Shown here: positions 31,921-41,322 of the stretch, one piece after another
Layout: each line of letters starts with the position of its first letter
Numbering within the stretch: the stretch's first letter is position 1
DNA from: Kibdelosporangium sp. MJ126-NF4
Lineage (GTDB): Bacteria > Actinomycetota > Actinomycetes > Mycobacteriales > Pseudonocardiaceae
Direction: 5' to 3'
Length of the DNA stretch: 64,000 nucleotides
NCBI RefSeq assembly: GCF_000826545.1
Contig: NZ_CDME01000008.1
Location: 558,001-622,000, forward strand
The notes under the pieces: generated by a model
Database searches by the model: none
Told to the model about the DNA's origin: nothing
The model's input: only the letters and a program-made list of their open reading frames with translations
Made by a program: the position numbers and the translations under genes

Positions 31921-34900
31921 ATGGCGGCGGAGCCGATTGAGCCCCTACGCGTCCAGGTGCTGGGCACGGTGAGCGCGTGGCGGGGTGCGGAGCAGCTGGA
32001 CCTGGGTTCGGGACGCCAGTGCGCGGTGTTCGCCGCACTGGCGATGCGAGCCAACCGCGTCGTCTCCCGCGAGGACCTGGTCGCCTCGGTCTGGGGGGAC
32101 AACCCGCCAACCGGTGCCAGCGGCAGCCTCTACACCTATGTGTCGCGATTGCGGCGCGTCCTCGAACCGGACCGGTCGCGCTGGTCCGGCGGGCAGACCC
32201 TGATCTCGGCAGGCTCCGGCTACTCGTTGCAGCTCGGCGACGGCCAGCTGGACGTCGTCGAGTTCGACCGGCTGCGGGAATCCGCGAACGAGCTGTGGAA
32301 CCGCCGCGACCTGACCGCGGCGCGTGCCGCGATGGACGCGGCACTGGCGTTGTGGCACGGCGAGGCCCTCGCGGGCATCGAGGGACCGGCCGCGACGCTG
32401 CACCGCAAACGCCTGGCCGAGCTGAAACTGGCCGCGCAGGAACGCCGGGCCGAGATCATGCTCGCCGCCGGTGACACGAGCGGCGCGGTGACCGAGCTGT
32501 ACCGGCTGGCCGGGGCGCACCCGCTGCGGGAAAGCCTGCGCGGCCTGCTGATGACCGCGCTGCACCGGATCGGCCGCGACCCGGAGGCCCTGGAGGTCTA
32601 CGAGGAGACCAAGCAGATCCTGATCGACCAGCTGGGCATCGAACCGGGCGTGAACCTGCGCCGCGTGCACGACGAGATCGTCGCGCGGCCGACCGTGACT
32701 GTGCCGGTGACCCGGACGCCGTCGCTGGCGAAGATCGCCGTACCGGACGTGTTCGTGGGCAGGTCGAGCAAGCTTTCTGCGCTGCGCAACCGGCTGGTCG
32801 ACGTGCTGCACGGCACGGGCGCGGCCGTCTGGGTCGAGGGCGAGTCCGGAATCGGCAAGTCCGCGCTGCTGGCCGCCGCGCTCGGCGACGTGGCCGACCG
32901 GGGTGGCCAGCTGCTGTGGGCGGCGGGCGACGAGGTCGGCAGGCGGTTCCCGCTCGGGCTGATCACGTCCGGCCTCGGCGTGGAGCTGCGCTCCGCCGAC
33001 CCGCGCCGCGCGGCCGTCGCGGAGTCCCTGCGCGCGGGCGAATCCGGCGACGACCCGCTGCTCACCGCGGTCGAGCTGCTGATCGACCTGATCGACCAGC
33101 TCTGCGCGGACGGCCCGGTGGTGCTGGTCCTCGACGACATGCAGTGGTCCGACGACGCCAGCCTGCTGGTTTGGCACCGGCTGGTCCGGCTGACCAGGCA
33201 ACTGCCGCTGCTGCTCGTCGGCTCCGCCCGGCTGTTGCCGCGCCGGGCCGAACTGGACCAGCTCCGGTCGGTCGTGTCCACATGGGGCGGTGACCTGCAC
33301 ACGCTCGAACCGCTCGACGAGACGGGCACGGCAGAGCTCGCCGGGCGGCTGCTCGGCGCGGAACCCGGCGCGACCCTGCTCGGCCTGACCGACAGCGCCG
33401 CCGGAAACCCGGCGTTCGTCCGCGAGATCGTGAACGCGCTGGTTCGCGACGAGGCGATCTCGATCGTCGACGGCATCGCGGACGTCGACGACATCGACAC
33501 CGAGGGCCTGACGACGGCACAGCCGACGCTGGCCTCGGTCGTCACCCGGCGGACCGGCCATCTGGCCAACCTCACCAAGGACGCGCTGCGCTGGGCGGCG
33601 CTGCTCGGTGTCGAGTTCGACCTCGGCGACCTCGCGACCGTGATGGCGCGCCCGGCGTCCGAGCTGATCAGGGCGATCGAGGAGGCCACGGCCGCGGGCG
33701 TGCTGCGCGAGGCCGGACAGCGGTTCGCCTTCCGGCACCCGCTGGTGCGCCGCGCCCTGTACGAGGCGATGCCGGTGGCCGTGCGGATCGCGCTGCACCG
33801 CCAGGCCGCCGAGACGCTCGACGAGGCGGGAGCCCCGGTTTCCCTGGTGGCGGCGCAGTTGCAGGGCGCGGGCGTGCCAGTGGACGCGTGGGTGACGCGC
33901 TGGCTGCTGGCCAACACCAACGCGGTCGCCCGGCGGTCGCCGACCAACGCGGCGGACTTGCTGGAACGCTCGATCGCCAGCCCCGGCCTGCGAGACGACG
34001 CGCGGGAGACGCTGACCGCCCGGCTGGCCCGCGTGTTGTTCTGGCTCGGCCGCAATCCCGGCGCGCAGGCCCGGTCGGTGCTCGCGATGACCAGCGACCC
34101 GAACCGGTCCGCCGAGATGCGCCTGGTGCTGGCCTACCTGGACTACCTCGGCCACGACAACGCCCGCGCGATCGAGGCCCTCGACCACGTGATCAGCGAT
34201 CCCGACGTGCCGGAGCAGTGGCGCGCACGCCACCAGGCGCTGCGGGTGATGGTGATCCGCAGCGGACTGTACGACCCGGCCGCGACCGAGCCGAACGCAC
34301 TGGCCGAGCTGGGCAAGGCCGTCACCGCCAAGGACTTCTTCGGCATCGGGCAGTGGTCGCAGTCGCTGTGGCTGACCGCGTCCATGCTGCGCAGGCACTC
34401 CGAGGCGCTCGACCACATCAACACCGCGATCGCGGCCATCTCCAGCAGGCCGGAACTGGCCGATCTGCTGCTGAGCTTCCTCGACAACAAGATGTTCACC
34501 CTGCAGAACCTCGACCGGCTCGAGGACGCGGGCCAGACGCTCGACGCGGCACGCCACCTGGTCACCAGGGCGAACCTGCCGAGCGGTCCGTACATCGCCG
34601 CGGCCGTGCACTACTTCTGGCTCGGTCGCTGGGACGAGGCACTGGCCGATCTGGACTCGGTGATGCGCGACGGCCCGGAGATCACCTTCTACGGGCTGCG
34701 CCAGCACGGCGTGATCCGGTTGCTGCACGGCACCGCCGCGCTGATCGCCGTGCACCGCGACGACTCGGTCAGCCTGGAACGGCATCTGAAACTGGTCGCC
34801 GACCTGCCCGACCCGACGCCGGAAGCCAGGGACAACATCGACTTCCTGCTGATGGCGCAGGCGCTGGCGGCCGAGCAGCGCGGCCGAAGCGCCGAAGCGC

Positions 34901-35538
34901 TCGACCTGCTCGCGCCCATGCTCGACCAGGACTACTCCCGGATGATGCTGCGCCACCAGTGGCTGCCCAAACTGGTCCGGCTGGCACTGGACCTCGGTGA
35001 CCGAGACCTGGCACTGCGGGCGTTGCGGGCCGCGGAGGTGGAGGCCGAGATGGAGGTCCGGCCCGCCCGCGCGGCCGCCGCGGTGCAGTGGTGCCGAGGG
35101 CTGATCGAGCAGGACCCCGGCGCGCTGCTGACCGTGGCCAAACACTTCGCAGTGGTCGGCCGCAAGGTCGAGCACGGCATGGCCGCCGAGGACGCGGCGA
35201 TCCTGTTGGCCGCCGACCGCAGGATCGACGAGGCCCGCAAGGCGCTGCACGACGCGATCATCGTGTTCACCGAACTCGGTGCGGCGTGGGACATCCGCCG
35301 CGCCGAGTCCCGGCTGGCGCCGTTCGGCCTGAGCACGGTCACCGTCCCGGCCGGACCGCTGTCCAAAGTGGAGATGCGGATCGCCAGGCTGGTCGCGGCG
35401 GGCTGGCCGAACGCGGACATCGCCACCCAGCTTTCGCTGTCCCGCAGCACCGTGCAGATGCACGTGTCCCGGATCCTGCGAAAGCTGGGTGTCGACTCAC
35501 GGCTGGCCGTCACCAACGACCTGATCGGCCAGAAGTGA
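31921..35538 (+). CDS. SARP-ATPase-TPR regulator fused to a C-terminal LuxR HTH
   Basis: This is a 1205-residue protein starting at ATG 31921. Domains in order are: OmpR-type winged helix (about 10-100, VQVLGTVSAWRGAEQLDLGSG), BTAD (105-250), AAA/STAND ATPase with Walker A GESGIGKSA near 307 and Walker B LVLDDMQWSDD, TPR-like helices, and a LuxR HTH in the last 65 residues (LSKVEMRIARLVAAGWPNADIATQLSLSRSTVQMHVSRIL). It therefore joins SARP and LAL regulator types and carries a DNA-binding domain at each end. It is a full-length paralogue of the protein at 27527-30895 except for the added HTH. A role as a large ATP-dependent activator of specialised metabolism is likely. Confidence 0.9.
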   Translation: MAAEPIEPLRVQVLGTVSAWRGAEQLDLGSGRQCAVFAALAMRANRVVSREDLVASVWGDNPPTGASGSLYTYVSRLRRVLEPDRSRWSGGQTLISAGSGYSLQLGDGQLDVVEFDRLRESANELWNRRDLTAARAAMDAALALWHGEALAGIEGPAATLHRKRLAELKLAAQERRAEIMLAAGDTSGAVTELYRLAGAHPLRESLRGLLMTALHRIGRDPEALEVYEETKQILIDQLGIEPGVNLRRVHDEIVARPTVTVPVTRTPSLAKIAVPDVFVGRSSKLSALRNRLVDVLHGTGAAVWVEGESGIGKSALLAAALGDVADRGGQLLWAAGDEVGRRFPLGLITSGLGVELRSADPRRAAVAESLRAGESGDDPLLTAVELLIDLIDQLCADGPVVLVLDDMQWSDDASLLVWHRLVRLTRQLPLLLVGSARLLPRRAELDQLRSVVSTWGGDLHTLEPLDETGTAELAGRLLGAEPGATLLGLTDSAAGNPAFVREIVNALVRDEAISIVDGIADVDDIDTEGLTTAQPTLASVVTRRTGHLANLTKDALRWAALLGVEFDLGDLATVMARPASELIRAIEEATAAGVLREAGQRFAFRHPLVRRALYEAMPVAVRIALHRQAAETLDEAGAPVSLVAAQLQGAGVPVDAWVTRWLLANTNAVARRSPTNAADLLERSIASPGLRDDARETLTARLARVLFWLGRNPGAQARSVLAMTSDPNRSAEMRLVLAYLDYLGHDNARAIEALDHVISDPDVPEQWRARHQALRVMVIRSGLYDPAATEPNALAELGKAVTAKDFFGIGQWSQSLWLTASMLRRHSEALDHINTAIAAISSRPELADLLLSFLDNKMFTLQNLDRLEDAGQTLDAARHLVTRANLPSGPYIAAAVHYFWLGRWDEALADLDSVMRDGPEITFYGLRQHGVIRLLHGTAALIAVHRDDSVSLERHLKLVADLPDPTPEARDNIDFLLMAQALAAEQRGRSAEALDLLAPMLDQDYSRMMLRHQWLPKLVRLALDLGDRDLALRALRAAEVEAEMEVRPARAAAAVQWCRGLIEQDPGALLTVAKHFAVVGRKVEHGMAAEDAAILLAADRRIDEARKALHDAIIVFTELGAAWDIRRAESRLAPFGLSTVTVPAGPLSKVEMRIARLVAAGWPNADIATQLSLSRSTVQMHVSRILRKLGVDSRLAVTNDLIGQK

Positions 35539-36408
35539 TCACGGCCGCTGTTCGACCTTGTCCACAATGGCGTAGTCGAGCTGCGCTGTCGTCTCGTCAC
35601 CGAGGTACGCGTACGTGGACGCGTCGACGATGAAACCGCTGGGTATCCCGGAGAAATCCCACTCGATCCGGATTCCGGTACGCCCGGCGGCGTCCTTCGC
35701 GCCGGTGACCGCGCGCAGGCCGGGAATCCTGCCAACGGCGCCGAACAGCGCCGACCGCGACTCCGGTGCCATGTAGGAACTCTGCAGCATGGTCCCGACG
35801 TCCTTGCCGATGGAGTTGATCTCCTCGCCGCTGGTCCTCTTCAGGTAGGCGACCATCCCGTCGACGTCCTTCGGCAGATCCGGCAGGTAGGCGGGAAACG
35901 GCTCACACGGGTCGGTCTGGCCTGCGATGACCTTGTCGCCCTTGATCACTGCCTGTCGGCCGCCACGGCATCCAGGCGACAGCATCTTCCGCTGTTGCTG
36001 TTGTTTCCCATTGACGATGTGGCCGGGTGCGATGTACAGGCCGTCGTGCGTGCCGTCCATCGAGTGCCAGTCCTCGCGGAATTGACCGCCAGGTTCCTGG
36101 CTCTTGGTGTACAGGAACTGGTCCGGCCGTGGCGCGGTCCCCGGCTGGCTCAGCGCGGCGCGGGAGGCACCCGCCAGCACCTGGATCGGATCCGCGTTCG
36201 CGGAGGTGTTCTGCTCGGGCGGGATCAGGGTGACGGCCGCGAGGATCGCCGCCGCCATCCCGATCACTGCGCCGCCGTACACGGCGAATCGCTTGGTCCT
36301 GCGTGGTGTCCTCGCGGTGAGCAGACGTGCTCGTGCAGGCGCGAGCTCCTCGGCGGTCGCCAACGGCGTGTCGCTGCCGAGGTCGCGAATCAGCTGCATC
36401 TCATCCAT
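35539..36408 (-). CDS. CU044_5270-like membrane-anchored protein, ECF sigma partner
   Basis: This is a 289-residue protein starting at ATG 36408. It has a cytosolic N-terminus of about 45 residues, one membrane helix (FAVYGGAVIGMAAAILAAVTL) and a large extracytoplasmic domain with QFLYTKSQEPGG, FREDWHSMDGTHDG and a C-terminal beta-rich part (FSGIPSGFIVDASTYAYLGDET). This is the CU044_5270-like type that is commonly encoded directly behind an ECF sigma gene, as here with an 8-base overlap. It probably senses or modulates the sigma factor, but a cytosolic zinc anti-sigma motif is not visible. Confidence 0.8.
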   Translation of the reverse strand: MDEMQLIRDLGSDTPLATAEELAPARARLLTARTPRRTKRFAVYGGAVIGMAAAILAAVTLIPPEQNTSANADPIQVLAGASRAALSQPGTAPRPDQFLYTKSQEPGGQFREDWHSMDGTHDGLYIAPGHIVNGKQQQQRKMLSPGCRGGRQAVIKGDKVIAGQTDPCEPFPAYLPDLPKDVDGMVAYLKRTSGEEINSIGKDVGTMLQSSYMAPESRSALFGAVGRIPGLRAVTGAKDAAGRTGIRIEWDFSGIPSGFIVDASTYAYLGDETTAQLDYAIVDKVEQRP

Positions 36409-36994
36409 GGGTCCTGATCTCCTCCGCAGTCGTCCCCCGGTCCGGCACATCCAGTGCTTCCCGCACCTGTTTGCGTGCCCTGTTCAGTCGTGATCGGACT
36501 GTTCCGATCGGAATGCCCAGCGCCACGGCCACCTCGTCGTAGGTCAGCCCCTCCCACGCGATCAGCAGCAGGACGTCACGGTCCCCCTCGGACAGCTCGG
36601 CCATGGCGGCGTGCAGCAACCGGCTCATCGCCTGCGCGGTGACCTGGGCGACCACCCGCTCGGCGTGCGACACGACGTCAGGTTCCGGACTGACGGCGTT
36701 GCGCAGCTTGAACTGCTTCACCTCGTCGCGCCGGTGTTGACCGACGAGGTTCGTGGCGATCCCGTACAGCCACGGCCGCGCGTCGGTGCGCGCGGTGTCG
36801 TAGCGCTTTCGCTTGTCGAACGCGACCAGGAAGGTCTCGGCCACCAGGTCGTCGGCCACTTCCCGGCCGAGGCGCCGCGCCAGGTACCGGTGCACGTACG
36901 GCGCGTGCCGGTCGAAGATCACGGCGAACAGGTCGGGATGACGCAGCGATGCGGAGATGATCGCCCCGTCATCCCGGTCGTCATTCGGGTTCAA
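36401..36994 (-). CDS. ECF-type RNA polymerase sigma factor
   Basis: This is a 197-residue protein. Sigma2 contains FDRHAPYVHRYLARRLGREVADDLVAETFLVAF and the DARPWLYGIATNLV helix. Sigma4 contains LSEGDRDVLLLIAWEGLTYDEVAVALGIPIGTVRSRLNRAR. Size and domain layout are those of a simple ECF sigma, without the extension seen in the two ECF42 genes of this window. It is first in a two-gene unit with the membrane protein at 35539-36408. Confidence 0.9.
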   Translation of the reverse strand: MNPNDDRDDGAIISASLRHPDLFAVIFDRHAPYVHRYLARRLGREVADDLVAETFLVAFDKRKRYDTARTDARPWLYGIATNLVGQHRRDEVKQFKLRNAVSPEPDVVSHAERVVAQVTAQAMSRLLHAAMAELSEGDRDVLLLIAWEGLTYDEVAVALGIPIGTVRSRLNRARKQVREALDVPDRGTTAEEIRTHG

Positions 36995-37054
36995 TGAACC
37001 ACCTTTCCACGTCTGGACGTGTCGCCTGTTATCCGTCAGACGCGCGAAAAGGGT

Positions 37055-38446
37055 TCACGGTGTGCGGTGCAGCAGGACGAATCCGTCGGCCTCCTCGACG
37101 AGCTGGTAGTTCCTGTCCCGCAGCTGGCGCAGTTCCTTGGCCGTGTCCTCGGGCGACGCAGGCCATCCGGACAGGAACGTGTCGGCCATGACCCACTCCG
37201 CGTCCGTGGTGCGGCGCGTCGTCGAATGGGGGAACAGTTGCACGGTCGTGCGGTCGGTCAGCTGAGGCGCCAGGTTGTTGGTCGCGGCCACAGTGGCGTT
37301 GTCCGGGATCGCTTCCATCAGCCGCTTCCCGGTGGCGAGCCGGGGGTCGGGCTGCCACACCGCCGGATCGGCGACCTTCTTCAACGGCATGGCGGTGATC
37401 CCGGCCAACGACGTCACCGCGCAGATCACCACCACCACGTGCCGGATCCTGGCTGGCAGGACCAGGCCCCGGTTGCCGAGCGTGTCGGCGAGCGCGAGGT
37501 AGACGATCGGCATCAGCACCGCGCCGTAGTGGAAACCGGTCGACCAGTGCGACGGGTTCTCCGACACCATCCGCCACAGCAACGTCGGCACGGCCAACAG
37601 GCTCACCGGCGAGAACACCGCGAGGAACGCCGTCGGCGCGAACACAGCCGCGAGCAGGAACAGCTTCTGGTCCGGCGAGACCAGCCTGCCGGGCAGGTCC
37701 CACACGCTGAAGTCCTGGCCGAGGTTGCCGGTGAAGGCGTACTCGCCGTCCGGGTTCATCGCCGGGATCAGGATCTTCAGGATCACCAGGAAACTGACCA
37801 CACCCGCGACCGCGACCCACCCGCCGAGCCGCCGCTGGCCCTTGAGGACCAGGTAGCCGCCGAGCGCCGCGAACGTCAGCGGAAGATCCTCCTTGACCAG
37901 GATCAGCGGCGCCGCCCAGCACACCGCGGCCGTCCATTCCTGCCGGATCAGCCGTTCGATCGCGAACGCCATCAGCGGCACGGCGAACACGACCTCGTGG
38001 AAGTCGAAGTCCACTGTGGTCTGCAGTCCCCAGGACAGGCCGTACGCGACCCCGATGACCAGGCCCATCTTCGGGCTGACCAGCCGCATCGCCGTCCGCG
38101 TGACCGGCACGACCGAGACCGCGAGCAGGGCGGCCTGTGCGAGCAGGAGCGTGATCGGACTGGGGAAGAACCAGTACAGCGGGGCCAGCGTGACCAGAAT
38201 GGGGTGGAAGTGGTCACCCAGCATCACGAAACCGGGGCCTCTCAGCTCCGACACCGGCACCTTGAACTGGGCGTAGGACCGGACGATCTGCTCGAAGATG
38301 CCCAGGTCGTACCCGGTCGTGTCGAACGCGAGATGATTGGCGATCGACAGCAGGCCGTACAGGCAGAAGAAGACGACGGCCAGCGGCCAGGCACGCAGGG
38401 TGACCGAGGTGGGTCGGGCAAGTCGGGTGATCAGCACGCGCCCCAC
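37055..38446 (-). CDS. DUF2079 polytopic membrane protein
   Basis: This is a 463-residue protein with about ten predicted membrane helices. The N-terminal YDLGIFEQIVRSYA and GDHFHPIL stretches are hallmarks of DUF2079, a GT-C-like family of unknown function, and the soluble C-terminal part begins around GKRLMEAIPDNATVAATNNLAPQL. By analogy with GT-C folds it may be a glycosyl- or lipid-linked sugar transferase, but this is unproven. It is divergent from the response regulator at 38533 with a ~90-bp shared promoter region, so it may be a target of that two-component system. Confidence 0.85.
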   Translation of the reverse strand: MGRVLITRLARPTSVTLRAWPLAVVFFCLYGLLSIANHLAFDTTGYDLGIFEQIVRSYAQFKVPVSELRGPGFVMLGDHFHPILVTLAPLYWFFPSPITLLLAQAALLAVSVVPVTRTAMRLVSPKMGLVIGVAYGLSWGLQTTVDFDFHEVVFAVPLMAFAIERLIRQEWTAAVCWAAPLILVKEDLPLTFAALGGYLVLKGQRRLGGWVAVAGVVSFLVILKILIPAMNPDGEYAFTGNLGQDFSVWDLPGRLVSPDQKLFLLAAVFAPTAFLAVFSPVSLLAVPTLLWRMVSENPSHWSTGFHYGAVLMPIVYLALADTLGNRGLVLPARIRHVVVVICAVTSLAGITAMPLKKVADPAVWQPDPRLATGKRLMEAIPDNATVAATNNLAPQLTDRTTVQLFPHSTTRRTTDAEWVMADTFLSGWPASPEDTAKELRQLRDRNYQLVEEADGFVLLHRTP

Positions 38447-38532
38447 CCTGTGGCGGGCGCGCTGAAGCGAACCTGAAGCAGTCTGAAGACGGCTTCAGCG
38501 AGTGACAGGACGCTCTGGTTGAGTGTGCGGTG

Positions 38533-39207
38533 ATGCGAATCCTGGTGGTCGAGGACGAGCGGCGACTGGCCGCCGCGCTCAAACGCGGCCTTGAGGCGAA
38601 CTCGTTCACCGTCGACCTCGTGCACAACGGGTCGGACGCGGTGTGGATGGCCGAGCAGCGGCCGTACTCGGCGATCGTGCTGGACATCATGCTGCCGGGC
38701 ATGAACGGCTACCGCGTGTGCGCCGAACTGCGGCGCTCGGGAGTGACCACCCCGATCCTGATGCTGACCGCGAAGGACGGCGAGTACGACGAGGCCGAGG
38801 GCCTGGACACCGGCGCGGACGACTACCTGACCAAGCCGTTCTCCTACGTCGTGCTGATCGCCAGGATCAGGGCGCTGCTGCGCCGCGGCCACGCCGCACC
38901 CGCGCAGTTGCGTGTGGACGATCTCGTGGTCGACCCCGGCAGCCGCAGGGTCAGTCGCGGCGACACCGTGATCAGCCTGACCGCGCGCGAGTTCGCGATC
39001 CTGGAATGCCTCGCACGCAGGCCGAACCTGGTGCTGAGCAAGGACGAGATCCTCCAGCACGTGTGGGACGCCCACTACGAGGGCGACGTGAACGTCGTCG
39101 AGGTGCACGTCAGCGCGTTGCGCCGGAAGATCGACCAGCCGTTCGGACTGCGTACCATCGAGACCGTGCGTGGCATGGGATACCGGCTGGTCGGCCGTGT
39201 CGACTAG
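38533..39207 (+). CDS. OmpR-family response regulator
   Basis: This is a 224-residue protein starting at ATG 38533. The receiver has Glu7-Asp8, phosphoacceptor Asp51 (VLDIMLPGMNG), Thr in LMLTAKDG and Lys in DDYLTKPF. A winged helix follows (SLTAREFAILECLARRPNLVLSK, then IETVRGMGYRL). It overlaps the following kinase gene by 11 bases, so the two are a cognate pair. The divergent DUF2079 gene and its own operon are the obvious candidate targets. Confidence 0.93.
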   Translation: MRILVVEDERRLAAALKRGLEANSFTVDLVHNGSDAVWMAEQRPYSAIVLDIMLPGMNGYRVCAELRRSGVTTPILMLTAKDGEYDEAEGLDTGADDYLTKPFSYVVLIARIRALLRRGHAAPAQLRVDDLVVDPGSRRVSRGDTVISLTAREFAILECLARRPNLVLSKDEILQHVWDAHYEGDVNVVEVHVSALRRKIDQPFGLRTIETVRGMGYRLVGRVD

Positions 39208-40978
39208 GGCGCGGGTCGCGGTGGCGGCCGGGCTCATCGCGCTGGTCGTGTTCGCCGCCTGTGCGTTCTGGCTGCGGCTCGAGCTCGGCAGTATCTACGC
39301 CAGTTTCGACCACGCCAAGACCGACGGCGACCAGGCGACGAGCGTCATGATCACCGCGATGAACCAGGCAACCGAGCCGATCAGCCCGCCTGGCGCCATC
39401 AAGGCCCCGCGCGGCGAGATCTCACTGTCCCAGTTGGACTGGACACTGTGGCCGGGCGTGTTCGTGGCAGCCGTGCTCGTCGGGTTGGTGGGGTGGGGGT
39501 CGGCATCAGGTGCCCTGCGGCCGGTTGAGTGGATGCGTTGGCAGGCGGCAGAAGTAACGGCGGGCTCGTTGGATCGCCGGATCGATGTGCCGGTGCGGCG
39601 ACTCGGGATCGGCCGGATGTCGATCGGTGTCCGTGCCGCGATCGCCGCCGCGCTGATCGCGTCCGGCCCGCTGATCGGCGGTGTGGTCTGGCTGCGGAGC
39701 GAAATGAGGAGCTGGGACGACGCCCGGATCGGCGCCGAGATGGAAGCGGCACGGCAGGCCCTCGACTCGCTGACTGTGGTGATCTCGACTGGGCAGCCCG
39801 CCACAGTGGTACCGGGGGACGTCGGTACCTATCTCTACGAGGTGGTGTACAGCGACGGCAGAGTCGAGTCCAGCACGATCATGGCAGAGGCGGAGCAACG
39901 CAACAACGGTCCGTTCCTGTACAGGCCCCGGCCTGGCGAGACAGCCGGTAGCTACGACTCATACGCCACCGTTGTCATGGATGAGGAGACCTTCAACCGG
40001 CTCCGCGATCTGCTTCCCTACTACCAAGGCATGGGTAACGTATGGGCGCGTAGCGTGACGGTTCACGGTGTCACCGCGACCATCTACGTGTTCGAGAGGC
40101 TGACAGTCGGCCCGGAGCCCACCGAGGCCTTGGACAGCGTGCTACTTCCCGGTGTTCCCGGATCGCTTGTCCTGATCGGGTTCGTGGCGTGGTTCTCCAC
40201 CACCCGGTCGCTGGTCCCCGTCGAGTGGATCCGCATGCAGGCGGCGGACATCAGCACCAAGGCACTGGACAAGCGCGTGCCCGTGCCGTCAAGACGGGAC
40301 TCGATCTCCCGGCTCGCGGTGACCCTGAACGAGATGCTCGACCGCCTGGAGAACTCGATCGAGGCACAACGCCAGTTCGTGGCGGACGCGGCACACGAGC
40401 TACGCAGCCCGATCGCGAGCCTGCGGACCGTGCTGGAAGTGGCCGCGGACCACCCCGACCGCGCCGACTGGCTCGCCGTGGTGCGTGACGCCGTGATCGA
40501 CACCCGCAGACTGCAGGACCTGGCGGAGGACCTGCTGTTGCTGGCACGCCTGGATTCCGCGCTGCCACTGCCAACCGACCGAGTCGATCTGTCCGAAGTA
40601 GCCGATTCCTACGCGAACCGAGTCGACCTGCGGGCGGACGCCCCGGCCTTCGTCACCGGCGACGCAAAACAGCTGAACCGCCTACTGCGTAACCTCGTCG
40701 ACAACGCCGAACGGCACGCCGCCTCCCGCGTAACAGTAACCGTACTGTCCACAGAGCACAGAGTCTTCGTCGAAGTCGCCGACGACGGCCCCGGAATCCC
40801 GGTGGCGGACCGCGAGCGCGTCTTCGACCGCTTCACCCGCCTGGACGAGGCCCGCGACAGCGACGCGGGCGGATCAGGACTCGGCCTGGCCATCGCCCGC
40901 GAGATCGCCGTCCGCCACGGCGGCACACTGACCGTAGGCGACCACGCAGTCTTCACAGCCTCCTTCCCCCGAGCCTGA
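39197..40978 (+). CDS. Sensor histidine kinase with duplicated membrane-HAMP module
   Basis: This is a 593-residue protein starting at GTG 39197 inside the regulator gene. Module 1 has TM1 (about 8-28), a short outside loop, TM2 (about 82-102) and a HAMP-like linker (ALRPVEWMRWQAAEVTAGSLDRRI). Module 2 has TM3 (VRAAIAAALIASGPLIGGVVW), an outside domain of ~150 residues, TM4 (LLPGVPGSLVLIGFVAWF) and HAMP (SLVPVEWIRMQAADISTKALDKRV). Then come HisKA with His400 in DAAHELRSPI and HATPase (N-box LVDNAERHA, GGSGLGLAI). The two HAMP segments are nearly alike, so the N-terminus looks like an internal duplication or fusion of two kinases. Most kinases of this type have one module. Confidence 0.9.
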   Translation: MSTRARVAVAAGLIALVVFAACAFWLRLELGSIYASFDHAKTDGDQATSVMITAMNQATEPISPPGAIKAPRGEISLSQLDWTLWPGVFVAAVLVGLVGWGSASGALRPVEWMRWQAAEVTAGSLDRRIDVPVRRLGIGRMSIGVRAAIAAALIASGPLIGGVVWLRSEMRSWDDARIGAEMEAARQALDSLTVVISTGQPATVVPGDVGTYLYEVVYSDGRVESSTIMAEAEQRNNGPFLYRPRPGETAGSYDSYATVVMDEETFNRLRDLLPYYQGMGNVWARSVTVHGVTATIYVFERLTVGPEPTEALDSVLLPGVPGSLVLIGFVAWFSTTRSLVPVEWIRMQAADISTKALDKRVPVPSRRDSISRLAVTLNEMLDRLENSIEAQRQFVADAAHELRSPIASLRTVLEVAADHPDRADWLAVVRDAVIDTRRLQDLAEDLLLLARLDSALPLPTDRVDLSEVADSYANRVDLRADAPAFVTGDAKQLNRLLRNLVDNAERHAASRVTVTVLSTEHRVFVEVADDGPGIPVADRERVFDRFTRLDEARDSDAGGSGLGLAIAREIAVRHGGTLTVGDHAVFTASFPRA

Positions 40979-40983
40979 CAGCC

Positions 40984-41046
40984 GTGTCCACCTCTCCAGC
41001 ACGGTGTGTCCACCTTTCCGGCACCATGAGAAGCACTTTCCGGCAC
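40984..41046. repeat. Short direct repeats (about 22-bp period)
   Basis: GTGTCCACCTCTCCAGCAC at 40984-41002 recurs as GTGTCCACCTTTCCGGCAC at 41006-41024 (17 of 19 identical), and CTTTCCGGCAC appears again at 41036-41046. They lie in the gap between two converging genes. The pattern recalls the repeated ends of some insertion sequences, or operator iterons. Confidence 0.6.
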
Positions 41047-41061
41047 AATGAAAGCGCCGAA

Positions 41062-41322
41062 TCAGCCACGTGGTTCGGTACCTGATCTGGTGTCGAGAAG
41101 ATCGTCCAAGCTGAACGGATCTGGCAGGACCACGGCGAGCCCTCGTACGAGAGGCTTGAGCGAGGCTGGTTCCGGTTTGGCGTCACCGGTTTCCCAACGA
41201 GAGATCTGGTAGCGGGACAGCTCGCACTTCTCGGCGAGGGCCTGTTGGGTGAGTCCGGCTCGTTCGCGCCAGTGGCGCAGTTTCGTGCCGTTGAAGGGAA
41301 GACTGAGGCTGGTCCTAGCCAT
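41062..41322 (-). CDS. XRE-family HTH protein (small)
   Basis: This is an 86-residue protein with a Cro/C1 helix-turn-helix (KLRHWRERAGLTQQALAEKCELSRYQISRWETGDAKPEP). Its start overlaps by 8 bases the end of the upstream protein of 207 residues, so they are translated together. Such pairs are common in actinomycetes and their target is usually unknown. A short acidic tail (DPFSLDDLLDTRSG) follows the HTH. Confidence 0.88.
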   Translation of the reverse strand: MARTSLSLPFNGTKLRHWRERAGLTQQALAEKCELSRYQISRWETGDAKPEPASLKPLVRGLAVVLPDPFSLDDLLDTRSGTEPRG

